DNA from: Embiotoca jacksoni
Lineage: Eukaryota > Chordata > Actinopteri > Embiotocidae
Reading direction: 5' to 3'
NCBI GenBank assembly: GCA_022577435.1
Contig: JAKOON010000081.1
Span: 128,501 to 192,500, forward strand
Length of the DNA stretch: 64,000 nt
Made by a program: the position numbers and the translations under genes
Notes under the pieces: model-generated
Database searches by the model: none
Told to the model about the DNA's origin: nothing
The model's input: only the letters and a program-made list of their open reading frames with translations
In this document: piece by piece, positions 14,601 through 29,439 of the stretch
Numbering within the stretch: position 1 is the stretch's first letter
Layout of the letters: each line of letters starts with the position of its first letter

Positions 14601-17600
14601 ATAGAATATAGTGGGTGTGTTATAGAATATAGTGGGTGTATTATAGAATATAGTGGGTGTGTTATGGAATATAGTGGGTGTGTTATAGAATATAGTCAGT
14701 GTGTTATAGAATATAGTCAGTGTGTTATAGAAAATAGTGGGTGTGTTATAGAATATCGTCAGTGTGTTATAGAATATAATCAGTGTGTTATAGAAAATAG
14801 TGGGTGTGTTATAGAATATAGTCAGTGTGTTATAGAATATAGTCAGAGTGTTATAGAATATAGTGTGTGTGTTATAGAATGTAGTGGGTGTGTTATAGAA
14901 TATAGTGGGTGTGTTATATAATATAGTGGGTGTGTTATAGAATGTAGTGGGTGTATTATAGAATATAGTGGGTGTGTTATAGAATATAGTGGGTGTGTTA
15001 TAGAATATAGTCAGTGTGTTATAGAATATAGTCAGTGTGTTATAGAAAATAGTGGGTGTGTTATAGAATATCGTCAGTGTGTTATAGAATATAGTCAGTG
15101 TGTTATAGAAAATAGTGGGTGTGTTATAGAATATAGTCAGTGTGTTATAGAATATAGTGGGTGTGTTATAGAATATAGTCAGTGTGTTATAGAATATAGT
15201 GTGTGTGTTATAGAATGTAGTGGGTGTGTTATAGAATATAGTCAGTGTGTTATAGAATATAGTCAGTGTGTTATATAATATAGTGGGTGTGTTATAGAAT
15301 ATAGCCAGTGTGTTATAGAATATAGTCAGTGTGTTATAGAATATAGTCAGTGTGTTATAGAATATAGTGTGTGTGTTATAGAATGTAGTGGGTGTGTTAT
15401 AGAATATAGTCAGTGTGTTATAGAATATAGTGGGTGTGTTATAGAATATAGTGGGTGTGTTATAGAATATAGTCTGTGTTATAGAATATAGTGGGAGTAT
15501 TATACAATATAGTGGGTGTGTTATAGAATATAGTCAGTGTGTTATAGAATATAGTGGGTGTGTTATAAAATATAGTGGGTGTGTTATAGAATATAGTCAG
15601 TGTGTTATAGAATATAGTGGGTGTATTATAGAATATAGTCAGTGTGTTATAGAATATAGTGGGTGTGTTATAGAATGTAGTGGGTGTGTTATAGAATATA
15701 GCCAGTGTGTTATAGAATATAGTCAGTGTGTTATAGAATATAGTGGGTGTATTATAGAATATAGTCAGTGTGTTATAAAAGATAGTGGGTGTGTTATAGA
15801 AAATAGTCAGTGTGTTATAGAATATAGTCAGTGTGTTATATAATATAGTGGGTGTGTTATAGAATGTAGTGGGTGTGTTATAGAATATAGTGGGTGTATT
15901 ATAGAATATAGTGGGTGTGTTATAGAATATAGTGGGTGTATTATAGAATATAGTGCGTGTGTTATGGAAAATAGTGGGTGTGTTATAGAATATCGTCAGT
16001 GTGTTATAGAATACAGTCAGTGTGTTATAGAAAATAGTGGGTGTGTTATAGAATATAGTGGGTGTGTTATAGAATATAGTCAGTGTGTTATAGAATATAG
16101 TGGGTGTATCATAGAATAAAGTCAGTGTGTTATAAAATATAGTGGGTGTGTTATAGAATATAGTGGGTGTATTATAGAATATAGTCAGTGTATTATAGAA
16201 TATAGTGGGTGTATTATAGAATATAGTGGGTGTGTTATAGAATATAGTCAGTGTGTTATAGAATATGGTGTATGTGTTATATAATATAGTCAGTGTGTTA
16301 TAGAATATAGTGGGTGTGTTATAGAATATAGTGGGTGTGTTATAGAATGTAGTGGGTGTGTTATAGAATATAGCCAGTGTGTTATAGAATATAGTGTGTG
16401 TGTTATAGAATGTAGTGGGTGTGTAATAGAATATAGTCAGTGTGTTATAGAATATAGTGGGTGTGTTATAGAATATAGTCAGTGTGTTATAGAAAATAGT
16501 GGGTGTGTTATAGAATATAGTCAGTGTTATAGAATATAGTGGGTGTGTTATAGAATATAGTGGGTGTGTTATAGAATATAGCCAGTGTGTTATAGAATAT
16601 AGTGGGTGTGTTATAGAATATAGTGGGTGTGTTATAGAATATAGCCAGTGTGTTATAGAATATAGTCAGTGTGTTATAGAATATAGTCAGTGTGTTATAG
16701 AATATAGTGTGTGTGTTATAGAATGTAGTGGGTGTGTAATAGAATATAGTCAGTGTGTTATAGAATATAGTGGGTGTGTTATAGAATATAGTGGGTGTGT
16801 TATAGAATATAGCCAGTGTGTTATAGAATATAGTCAGTGTGTTATAGAATATAGTCAGTGTGTTATGGAATATAGTGTGTGTGTTATAGAATGTAGTGGG
16901 TGTGTTATAGAATATAGTCAGTGTTATAGAATATAGTGGGTGTGTTATAGAATGTAGCCAGTGTGTTATAGAATATAGTCAGTGTGTTATAGAATATAGT
17001 CAGTGTGTTATAGAATATAGTGTGTGTGTTATAGAATGTAGTGGGTGTGTTATAGAATATAGTCAGTGTGTTATAGAATATAGTGGGTGTGTTATAGAAT
17101 ATAGTGGGTGTGTTATAGAATATAGTGGGTGTGTTATAGAATATAGTCTATGTTACAGAATATAGTGGGTGTATTATAGAATATAGTGGGTGTGTTATAG
17201 AATATAGTCAGTGTGTTATAAAATATAGTGGGTGTGTTATAGAATATAGTGGGTGTGTTATAAAATATAGTGGGTGTGTTATAGAATATAGTCAGTGTGT
17301 TATAGAATATAGTGGGTGTATTATAGAATATAGTCAGTGTGTTATAGAAAATAGTGGGTGTGTTATAGAATATAGTCAGTGTGTTACAGAATATAGTCAG
17401 TGTGTTATAGAAAATAGTGGGTGTGTTATAGAATATAGTCAGTGTGTTATAGAATATAGTCAGTGTGTTATAGAATATAGTGGGTGTGTTATAGAATATA
17501 GTGGGTGTGTTATAGAATATAGCCAGTGTGTTATAGAATATTGTCAGTGTGTTATAGAATATAGTCAGTGTGTTATGGAATATAGTGTGTGTGTTATAGA

Positions 17601-20559
17601 ATGTAGTGGGTGTGTTATAGAATATAGTCAGTGTGTTATAGAATATAGTGGGTGTGTTATAGAATATAGCCAGTGTGTTATAGAATATAGTCAGTGTGTT
17701 ATAGAATATAGTCAGTGTGTTATAGAATATAGTGTGTGTGTTATAGAATGTAGTGGGTGTGTTATAGAATATAGTGGGTGTGTTATAGAATATAGTGGGT
17801 GTGTTATAGAATATAGTGGGTGTGTTATAGAATATAGTCTGTGTTACAGAATATAGTGGGTGTATTATAGAATATAGTGGGTGTGTTATAGAATATAGTC
17901 AGTGTGTTATAAAATATAGTGGGTGTGTTATAGAATATAGTGGGTGTGTTATAAAATATAGTGGGTGTGTTATAGAATATAGTCAGTGTGTTATAGAATA
18001 TAGTGGGTGTATTATAGAATATAGTCAGTGTGTTATAGAAAATAGTGGGTGTGTTATAGAATATAGTCAGTGTGTTACAGAATATAGTCAGTGTGTTATA
18101 GAAAATAGTGGGTGTGTTATAGAATATAGTCAGTGTGTTATAGAATATAGTGGGTGTGTTATAGAATATAGTGGGTGTGTTATAGAATATAGTCAGTGTG
18201 TTATAGAATATAGTGGGTGTATCATAGAATATAGTCAGTGTGTTATAAAATATAGTGGGTGTGTTATAGAATATAGTGGGTGTATTATAGAATATAGTCA
18301 GTGTATTATAGAATATAGTGGGTGTATTATAGAATATAGTGGGTGTGTTATAGAATATAGTCAGTGTGTTATAGAATATAGTGTATGTGTTATAGAATAT
18401 AGTGGGTGTGTTATAGAATATAGTCTGTGTTACAGAATATAGTGGGTGTATTATAGAATATAGTGGGTGTGTTATAGAATGTAGTGGGTGTGTTATAGAA
18501 TATAGTGGGTGTGTTATAGAATATAGCCAGTGTGTTATAGAATATAGTCAGTGTGTTATAGAATATAGTCAGTGTGTTATGGAATATAGTGTGTGTGTTA
18601 TAGAATGTAGTGGGTGTGTTATAGAATATAGTCAGTGTGTTATAGTATATAGTGGGTGTGTTATAGAATGTAGCCAGTGTGTTATAGAATATAGTGGGTG
18701 TATTATAGAATATAGTCAGTGTGTTATAAAATATAGTGGGTGTGTTATAGAATATAGTCAGTGTGTTATAGAATATAGTGGGTGTATTATAGAATATAGT
18801 CAGTGTGTTATAGAAAATAGGGGGTGTGTTATAGAATGTAGTCAGTGTGTTACAGAATATAGTCAGTGTGTTATAGAAAATAGTGGGTGTGTTATAGAAT
18901 ATAGTCAGTGTGTTATAGAATATAGTCAGTGTGTTATAGAATATAGTGGGTGTGTTATAGAATATAGTGGGTGTGTTATAGAATATAGCCAGTGTGTTAT
19001 AGAATATTGTCAGTGTGTTATAGAATATAGTCAGTGTGTTATGGAATATAGTGTGTGTGTTATAGAATGTAGTGGGTGTGTTATAGAATATAGTCAGTGT
19101 GTTATAGAATATAGTGGGTGTGTTATAGAATATAGCCAGTGTGTTATAGAATATAATCAGTGTGTTATAGAATATAGTCAGTGTGTTATAGAATATAGTG
19201 TGTGTGTTATAGAATGTAGTGGGTGTGTTATAGAATATAGTCAGTGTGTTATAGAATATAGTGGGTGTGTTATAGAATATAGTGGGTGTGTTATAGAATA
19301 TAGTCTGTGTTACAGAATATAGTGGGTGTATTATAGAATATAGTGGGTGTGTTATAGAATATAGTCAGTGTGTTATAAAATATAGTGGGTGTGTTATAGA
19401 ATATAGTGGGTGTGTTATAAAATATAGTGGGTGTGTTATAGAATATAGTCAGTGTGTTATAGAATATAGTGGGTGTATTATAGAATATAGTCAGTGTGTT
19501 ATAGAAAATAGTGGGTGTGTTATAGAATATAGTCAGTGTGTTACAGAATATAGTCAGTGTGTTATAGAAAATAGTGGGTGTGTTATAGAATATAGTCAGT
19601 GTGTTATAGAATATAGTCAGTGTGTTATAGAATATAGTGGGTGTGTTATAGAAAATAGTGGGTGTGTTATAGAATATAGTCAGTGTGTTACAGAATATAG
19701 TCAGTGTGTTATAGAAAATAGTGGGTGTGTTATAGAATATAGTCAGTGTGTTATAGAATATAGTCAGTGTGTTATAGAATATAGTGGGTGTATTATAGAA
19801 TATAGTCAGTGTGTTATAGAATATAGTGGGTGTGTTATAGAATGTAGTGGGTGTGTTATAGAATATAGCCAGTGTGTTATAGAATATAGTCAGTGTGTTA
19901 TAGAATATAGTGGGTGTATTATAGAATATAGTCAGTGTGTTATAAAAGATAGTGGGTGTGTTATAGAAAATAGTCAGTGTGTTATAGAATATAGTCAGTG
20001 TGTTATATAATATAGTGGGTGTGTTATAGAATGTAGTGGGTGTGTTATAGAATATAGTGGGTGTATTATAGAATATAGTGGGTGTGTTATAGAATATAGT
20101 GGGTGTATTATAGAATATAGTGCGTGTGTTATGGAAAATAGTGGGTGTGTTATAGAATATCGTCAGTGTGTTATAGAATACAGTCAGTGTGTTATAGAAA
20201 ATAGTGGGTGTGTTATAGAATATAGTGGGTGTGTTGTAGAATATAGTGGGTGTGTTATAGAATATAGTGGGTGTGTTATAGAATATAGCCAGTGTGTTAT
20301 AGAATATAGTCAGTGTGTTATGGAATGTAGTGTGTGTGTTATAGAATGTAGTGGGTGTGTTATAGAATATAGTCAGTGTGTTATAGAATATAGTCAGTGT
20401 GTTATAGAATATAGTGTGTGTGTTATAGAATGTAGTGGGTGTGTTATAGAATATAGTCAGTGTGTTAAAGAATATAGTGGGTGTGTTATAGAATATAGTG
20501 GGTGTGTTATAGAATATAGTGGGTGTGTTATAGAATATAGTCTGTGTTATAGAATATAG

Positions 20560-23500
20560 TGGGTGTATTATAGAATATAGTCAGTGTGTTACAGAATATA
20601 GTCAGTGTGTTATAGAAAATAGTGGGTGTGTTATAGAATATAGTCAGTGTGTTATAGAATATAGTCAGTGTGTTATAGAATATAGTGGGTGTGTTATAGA
20701 AAATAGTGGGTGTGTTATAGAATATAGTCAGTGTGTTACAGAATATAGTCAGTGTGTTATAGAAAATAGTGGGTGTGTTATAGAATATAGTCAGTGTGTT
20801 ATAGAATATAGTCAGTGTGTTATAGAATATAGTGGGTGTATTATAGAATATAGTCAGTGTGTTATAGAATATAGTGGGTGTGTTATAGAATGTAGTGGGT
20901 GTGTTATAGAATATAGCCAGTGTGTTATAGAATATAGTCAGTGTGTCATAGAATATAGTGGGTGTATTATAGAATATAGTCAGTGTGTTATAAAAGATAG
21001 TGGGTGTGTTATAGAAAATAGTCAGTGTGTTATAGAATATAGTCAGTGTGTTATATAATATAGTGGGTGTGTTATAGAATGTAGTGGGTGTGTTATAGAA
21101 TATAGTGGGTGTATTATAGAATATAGTGGGTGTGTTATAGAATATAGTGGGTGTATTATAGAATATAGTGCGTGTGTTATGGAAAATAGTGGGTGTGTTA
21201 TAGAATATCGTCAGTGTGTTATAGAATACAGTCAGTGTGTTATAGAAAATAGTGGGTGTGTTATAGAATATAGTGGGTGTGTTATAGAATATAGTCAGTG
21301 TGTTATAGAATATAGTCAGTGTGTTATAGAATATAGTGGGTGTGTTATAGAATATAGTGGGTGTGTTATAGAATATAGCCAGTGTGTTATAGAATATAGT
21401 CAGTGTGTTATAGAATATAGTCAGTGTGTTATAGAATATAGTGTGTGTGTTATAGAATGTAGTGGGTGTGTAATAGAATATAGTCAGTGTGTTATAGAAT
21501 ATAGTGGGTGTGTTATAGAATATAGTGGGTGTGTTATAGAATATAGCCAGTGTGTTATAGAATATAGTCAGTGTGTTATAGAATATAGTCAGTGTGTTGT
21601 AGAATATAGTGGGTGTGTTATAGAATATAGTGGGTGTGTTATAGAATATAGCCAGTGTGTTATAGAATATAGTCAGTGTGTTATGGAATATAGTGTGTGT
21701 GTTATAGAATGTAGTGGGTGTGTTATAGAATATAGTCAGTGTGTTATAGAATATAGTCAGTGTGTTATAGAATATAGTGTGTGTGTTATAGAATGTAGTG
21801 GGTGTGTTATAGAATATAGTCAGTGTGTTAAAGAATATAGTGGGTGTGTTATAGAATATAGTGGGTGTGTTATAGAATATAGTGGGTGTGTTATAGAATA
21901 TAGTCTGTGTTATAGAATATAGTGGGTGTATTATAGAATATAGTCAGTGTGTTATAAAATATAGTGGGTGTGTTATAGAATATAGTGGGTGTGTTATATA
22001 ATATAGTGGGTGTGTTATAGAATATCGTCAGTGTGTTATAGAATATAGTGGGTGTATTATAGAACATAGTCAGTGTGTTATAGAAAATAGTGTGTGTGTT
22101 ATAGAATATAGTCAGTGTGTTACAGAATATAGTCAGTGTGTTATAGAAAATAGTGTGTGTGTTATAGAATATAGTCAGTGTGTTATAGAATATAGTCAGT
22201 GTGTTATAGAATATAGTGGGTGTGTTATAGAATTAAGTGGGTGTGTTATAGAATATAGTCAGTGTGTTATAGAATATAGTGGGTGTATCATAGAATAAAG
22301 TCAGTGTGTTATAGAATATAGTCAGTGTGTTATAGAATATAGTGTGTGTGTTATAGAATGTAGTGGGTGTGTTATAGAATATAGTCAGTGTGTTAAAGAA
22401 TATAGTGGGTGTGTTATAGAATATAGTGGGTGTGTTATAGAATATAGTGGGTGTGTTATAGAATATAGTCTGTGTTATAGAATATAGTGGGTGTATTATA
22501 GAATATAGTCAGTGTGTTACAGAATATAGTCAGTGTGTTATAGAAAATAGTGGGTGTGTTATAGAATATAGTCAGTGTGTTATAGAATATAGTCAGTGTG
22601 TTATAGAATATAGTGGGTGTGTTATAGAAAATAGTGGGTGTGTTATAGAATATAGTCAGTGTGTTACAGAATATAGTCAGTGTGTTATAGAAAATAGTGG
22701 GTGTGTTATAGAATATAGTCAGTGTGTTATAGAATATAGTCAGTGTGTTATAGAATATAGTGGGTGTATTATAGAATATAGTCAGTGTGTTATAGAATAT
22801 AGTGGGTGTGTTATAGAATGTAGTGGGTGTGTTATAGAATATAGCCAGTGTGTTATAGAATATAGTCAGTGTGTCATAGAATATAGTGGGTGTATTATAG
22901 AATATAGTCAGTGTGTTATAAAAGATAGTGGGTGTGTTATAGAAAATAGTCAGTGTGTTATAGAATATAGTCAGTGTGTTATATAATATAGTGGGTGTGT
23001 TATAGAATGTAGTGGGTGTGTTATAGAATATAGTGGGTGTATTATAGAATATAGTGGGTGTGTTATAGAATATAGTGGGTGTATTATAGAATATAGTGCG
23101 TGTGTTATGGAAAATAGTGGGTGTGTTATAGAATATCGTCAGTGTGTTATAGAATACAGTCAGTGTGTTATAGAAAATAGTGGGTGTGTTATAGAATATA
23201 GTGGGTGTGTTATAGAATATAGTCAGTGTGTTATAGAATATAGTCAGTGTGTTATAGAATATAGTGGGTGTGTTATAGAATATAGTGGGTGTGTTATAGA
23301 ATATAGCCAGTGTGTTATAGAATATAGTCAGTGTGTTATAGAATATAGTCAGTGTGTTATAGAATATAGTGTGTGTGTTATAGAATGTAGTGGGTGTGTA
23401 ATAGAATATAGTCAGTGTGTTATAGAATATAGTGGGTGTGTTATAGAATATAGTGGGTGTGTTATAGAATATAGCCAGTGTGTTATAGAATATAGTCAGT

Positions 23501-24230
23501 GTGTTATAGAATATAGTCAGTGTGTTGTAGAATATAGTGGGTGTGTTATAGAATATAGTGGGTGTGTTATAGAATATAGCCAGTGTGTTATAGAATATAG
23601 TCAGTGTGTTATGGAATATAGTGTGTGTGTTATAGAATGTAGTGGGTGTGTTATAGAATATAGTCAGTGTGTTATAGAATATAGTCAGTGTGTTATAGAA
23701 TATAGTGTGTGTGTTATAGAATGTAGTGGGTGTGTTATAGAATATAGTCAGTGTGTTAAAGAATATAGTGGGTGTGTTATAGAATATAGTGGGTGTGTTA
23801 TAGAATATAGTGGGTGTGTTATAGAATATAGTCTGTGTTATAGAATATAGTGGGTGTATTATAGAATATAGTCAGTGTGTTATAAAATATAGTGGGTGTG
23901 TTATAGAATATAGTGGGTGTGTTATATAATATAGTGGGTGTGTTATAGAATATCGTCAGTGTGTTATAGAATATAGTGGGTGTATTATAGAACATAGTCA
24001 GTGTGTTATAGAAAATAGTGGGTGTGTTATAGAATATAGTCAGTGTGTTACAGAATATAGTCAGTGTGTTATAGAAAATAGTGTGTGTGTTATAGAATAT
24101 AGTCAGTGTGTTATAGAATATAGTCAGTGTGTTATAGAATATAGTGGGTGTGTTATAGAATTAAGTGGGTGTGTTATAGAATATAGTCAGTGTGTTATAG
24201 AATATAGTGGGTGTATCATAGAATAAAGTC
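20560..24230. repeat. Tandem pair of 1928-bp blocks in 21-bp array
   Basis: About 20560-22300 is repeated at about 22490-24230. The rare TGTGTCATAG variant at 20941 recurs at 22869, exactly 1928 bp away, and the 247-codon open stretches at 21179-21922 and 23107-23850 translate identically. A few single-base differences (a GTGTG unit near 22091 versus GGG at the matching place near 24019) show that the copies have begun to diverge. Confidence 0.85.
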
Positions 24231-25127
24231 AGTGTGTTATAAAATATAGTGGGTGTGTTATAGAATATAGTGGGTGTATTATAGAATATAGTCAGTGTAT
24301 TATAGAATATAGTGGGTGTATTATAGAATATAGTGGGTGTGTTATAGAATATAGTCAGTGTGTTATAGAATATGGTGTATGTGTTATAGAATATAGTCAG
24401 TGTGTTATAGAATATAGTGGGTGTGTTATAGAATATAGTGGGTGTGTTATAGAATGTAGTGGGTGTGTTATAGAATATAGCCAGTGTGTTATAGAATATA
24501 GTCAGTGTGTTATAGAATATAGTGTGTGTGTTATAGAATGTAGTGGGTGTGTAATAGAATATAGTCAGTGTGTTATAGAATATAGTGGGTGTGTTATAGA
24601 ATATAGTCAGTGTGTTATAGAAAATAGTGGGTGTGTTATAGAATATAGTCAGTGTTATAGAATATAGTGGGTGTGTTATAGAATATAGTGGGTGTGTTAT
24701 AGAATATAGCCAGTGTGTTATAGAATATAGTGGGTGTGTTATAGAATATAGTGGGTGTGTTATAGAATATAGCCAGTGTGTTATAGAATATAGTCAGTGT
24801 GTTATAGAATATAGTCAGTGTGTTATGGAATATAGTGTGTGTGTTATAGAATGTAGTGGGTGTGTTATAGAATATAGTCAGTGTGTTATAGAATATAGTG
24901 GGTGTGTTATAGAATGTAGCCAGTGTGTTATAGAATATAGTCAGTGTGTTATAGAATATAGTCAGTGTGTTATAGAATATAGTGTGTGTGTTATAGAATG
25001 TAGTGGGTGTGTTATAGAATATAGTCAGTGTGTTATAGAATATAGTGGGTGTGTTATAGAATATAGTGGGTGTGTTATAGAATATAGTGGGTGTGTTATA
25101 GAATATAGTCTGTGTTACAGAATATAG

Positions 25128-25839
25128 TGGGTGTATTATAGAATATAGTGGGTGTGTTATAGAATATAGTCAGTGTGTTATAAAATATAGTGGGTGTGTA
25201 ATAGAATATATTGGGTGTGTTATAAAATATAGTGGGTGTGTTATAGAATATAGTCAGTGTGTTATAGAATATAGTGGGTGTATTATAGAATATAGTCAGT
25301 GTGTTATAGAAAATAGTGGGTGTGTTATAGAATATAGTCAGTGTGTTACAGAATATAGTCAGTGTGTTATAGAAAATAGTGGGTGTGTTATAGAATATAG
25401 TCAGTGTGTTATAGAATATAGTCAGTGTGTTATAGAATATAGTGGGTGTGTTATAGAATATAGTGGGTGTGTTATAGAATATAGCCAGTGTGTTATAGAA
25501 TATTGTCAGTGTGTTATAGAATATAGTCAGTGTGTTATGGAATATAGTGTGTGTGTTATAGAATGTAGTGGGTGTGTTATAGAATATAGTCAGTGTGTTA
25601 TAGAATATAGTGGGTGTGTTATAGAATATAGCCAGTGTGTTATAGAATATAGTCAGTGTGTTATAGAATATAGTCAGTGTGTTATAGAATATAGTGTGTG
25701 TGTTATAGAATGTAGTGGGTGTGTTATAGAATATAGTCAGTGTGTTATAGAATATAGTGGGTGTGTTATAGAATATAGTGGGTGTGTTATAGAATATAGT
25801 GGGTGTGTTATAGAATATAGTCTGTGTTACAGAATATAG
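25128..25839. repeat. 712-bp higher-order repeat, copy 3
   Basis: Matches the unit order of 9269-9980 and 10985-11696 although it lies about 14 kb away. It carries private changes near 25199-25212 (GTAATAG and ATATTGGG). This shows the 712-bp theme was spread through the array, not only amplified locally. Confidence 0.75.
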
Positions 25840-28800
25840 TGGGTGTATTATAGAATATAGTGGGTGTGTTATAGAATATAGTCAGTGTGTTATAAAATAT
25901 AGTGGGTGTGTTATAGAATATAGTGGGTGTGTTATAAAATATAGTGGGTGTGTTATAGAATATAGTCAGTGTGTTATAGAATATAGTGGGTGTATTATAG
26001 AATATAGTCAGTGTGTTATAGAAAATAGTGGGTGTGTTATAGAATATAGTCAGTGTGTTACAGAATATAGTCAGTGTGTTATAGAAAATAGTGGGTGTGT
26101 TATAGAATATAGTCAGTGTGTTATAGAATATAGTCAGTGTGTTATAGAATATAGTGGGTGTGTTATAGAATATAGTGGGTGTGTTATAGAATATAGTCAG
26201 TGTGTTATAGAATATAGTGTGTGTATCATAGAATATAGTCAGTGTGTTATAAAATATAGTGGGTGTGTTATAGAATATAGTGGGTGTATTATAGAATATA
26301 GTCAGTGTATTATAGAATATAGTGGGTGTATTATAGAATATAGTGGGTGTGTTATAGAATATAGTCAGTGTGTTATAGAATATAGTGTATGTGTTATAGA
26401 ATATAGTGGGTGTGTTATAGAATATAGTCTGTGTTACAGAATATAGTGGGTGTATTATAGAATATAGTGGGTGTGTTATAGAATGTAGTGGGTGTGTTAT
26501 AGAATATAGTGGGTGTGTTATAGAATATAGCCAGTGTGTTATAGAATATAGTCAGTGTGTTATAGAATATAGTCAGTGTGTTATGGAATATAGTGTGTGT
26601 GTTATAGAATGTAGTGGGTGTGTTATAGAATATAGTCAGTGTGTTATAGAATATAGTGGGTGTGTTATAGAATGTAGCCAGTGTGTTATAGAATATAGTC
26701 AGTGTGTTATAGAATATAGTCAGTGTGTTATAGAATATAGTGTGTGTGTTATAGAATGTAGTGGGTGTGTTATAGAATATAGTCAGTGTGTTATAGAATA
26801 TAGTGGGTGTGTTATAGAATATAGTGGGTGTGTTATAGAATATAGTGGGTGTGTTATAGAATATAGTCTGTGTTACAGAATATAGTGGGTGTATTATAGA
26901 ATATAGTGGGTGTGTTATAGAATATAGTCAGTGTGTTATAAAATACAGTGGGTGTGTTATAGAATATAGTGGGTGTGTTATAAAATATAGTGGGTGTGTT
27001 ATAGAATATAGTCAGTGTGTTATAGAAAATAGTGGGTGTGTTATAGAATATAGTCAGTGTGTTACAGAATATAGTCAGTGTGTTATAGAAAATAGTGGGT
27101 GTGTTATAGAATATAGTCAGTGTGTTATAGAATATAGTCAGTGTGTTATAGAATATAGTGGGTGTGTTATAGAATATAGTGGGTGTGTTATAGAATATAG
27201 TCAGTGTGTTATAGAATATAGTGGGTGTATCATAGAATATAGTCAGTGTGTTATAAAATATAGTGGGTGTGTTATAGAATATAGTGGGTGTATTATAGAA
27301 TATAGTCAGTGTATTATAGAATATAGTGGGTGTATTATAGAATATAGTGGGTGTGTTATAGAATATAGTCAGTGTGTTATAGAATATAGTGTATGTGTTA
27401 TAGAATATAGTGGGTGTGTTATAGAATATAGTCTGTTTTACAGAATATAGTGGGTGTATTATAGAATATAGTGGGTGTGTTATAGAATGTAGTGGGTGTG
27501 TTATAGAATATAGTGGGTGTATTATAGAATATAGTGGGTGTGTTATAGAATATAGTCAGTGTGTTATAGAATATAGTGGGTGTGTTATAGAATATAGTGG
27601 GTGTGTTATAGAATATAGTCGGTGTGTTATAGAATATAGTGGGTGTATCATAGAATATAGTCAGTGTGTTATAAAATATAGTGGGTGTGTTATAGAATAT
27701 AGTGGGTGTATTATAGAATATAGTCAGTGTATTATAGAATATAGTGGGTGTATTATAGAATATAGTGGGTGTGTTATAGAATATAGTCAGTGTGTTATAG
27801 AATATAGTGTATGTGTTATAGAATATAGTGGGTGTGTTATAGAATATAGTCTGTGTTACAGAATATAGTGGGTGTATTATAGAATATAGTGGGTGTGTTA
27901 TAGAATGTAGTGGGTGTGTTATAGAATATAGTGGGTGTATTATAGAATATAGTGGGTGTGTTATAGAATATAGTGGGTGTATTATAGAATATAGTGGGTG
28001 TGTTATAGAATATAGTGGGTGTGTTATAGAATATAGTCAGTGTGTTATAGAATATAGTCAGTGTGTTATAGAATATAGTGGGTGTATTATAGAATATAGT
28101 CAGTGTATTATAGAATATAGTGGGTGTATTATAGAATATAGTGGGTGTGTTATAGAATATAGTCAGTGTGTTATAGAATATAGTGTATGTGTTATAGAAT
28201 ATAGTGGGTGTGTTACAGAATATAGTCTGTGTTACAGAATATAGTGGGTGTATTATAGAATATAGTGGGTGTGTTATAGAATGTAGTGGGTGTGTTATAG
28301 AATATAGTGGGTGTGTTATAGAATATAGCCAGTGTGTTATAGAATATAGTCAGTGTGTTATAGAATATAGTCAGTGTGTTATGGAATATAGTGTGTGTGT
28401 TATAGAATGTAGTGGGTGTGTTATAGAATATAGTCAGTGTGTTATAGAATATAGTGGGTGTGTTATAGTATGTAGCCAGTGTGTTATAGAATATAGTCAG
28501 TGTGTTATAGAATATAGTCAGTGTGTTATAGAATATAGTGTGTGTGTTATAGAATGTAGTGGGTGTGTTATAGAATATAGTCAGTGTGTTATAGAATATA
28601 GTGGGTGTGTTATAGAATATAGTGGGTGTGTTATAGAATATAGTGGGTGTGTTATAGAATATAGTCTGTGTTACAGAATATAGTGGGTGTATTATAGAAT
28701 ATAGTGGGTGTGTTATAGAATATAGTCAGTGTGTTATAAAATACAGTGGGTGTGTTATAGAATATAGTGGGTGTGTTATAAAATATAGTGGGTGTGTTAT

Positions 28801-29439
28801 AGAATATAGTCAGTGTGTTATAGAAAATAGTGGGTGTGTTATAGAATATAGTCAGTGTGTTACAGAATATAGTCAGTGTGTTATAGAAAATAGTGGGTGT
28901 GTTATAGAATATAGTCAGTGTGTTATAGAATATAGTCAGTGTGTTATAGAATATAGTGGGTGTGTTATAGAATATAGTGGGTGTGTTATAGAATATAGTC
29001 AGTGTGTTATAGAATATAGTGGGTGTATCATAGAATATAGTCAGTGTGTTATAAAATATAGTGGGTGTGTTATAGAATATAGTGGGTGTATTATAGAATA
29101 TAGTCAGTGTATTATAGAATATAGTGGGTGTATTATAGAATATAGTGGGTGTGTTATAGAATATAGTCAGTGTGTTATAGAATATAGTGTATGTGTTATA
29201 GAATATAGTGGGTGTGTTATAGAATATAGTCTGTTTTACAGAATATAGTGGGTGTATTATAGAATATAGTGGGTGTGTTATAGAATGTAGTGGGTGTGTT
29301 ATAGAATATAGTGGGTGTATTATAGAATATAGTGGGTGTGTTATAGAATATAGTCAGTGTGTTATAGAATATAGTCAGTGTATTATAGAATATAGTGGGT
29401 GTATTATAGAATATAGTGGGTGTGTTATAGAATATAGTC

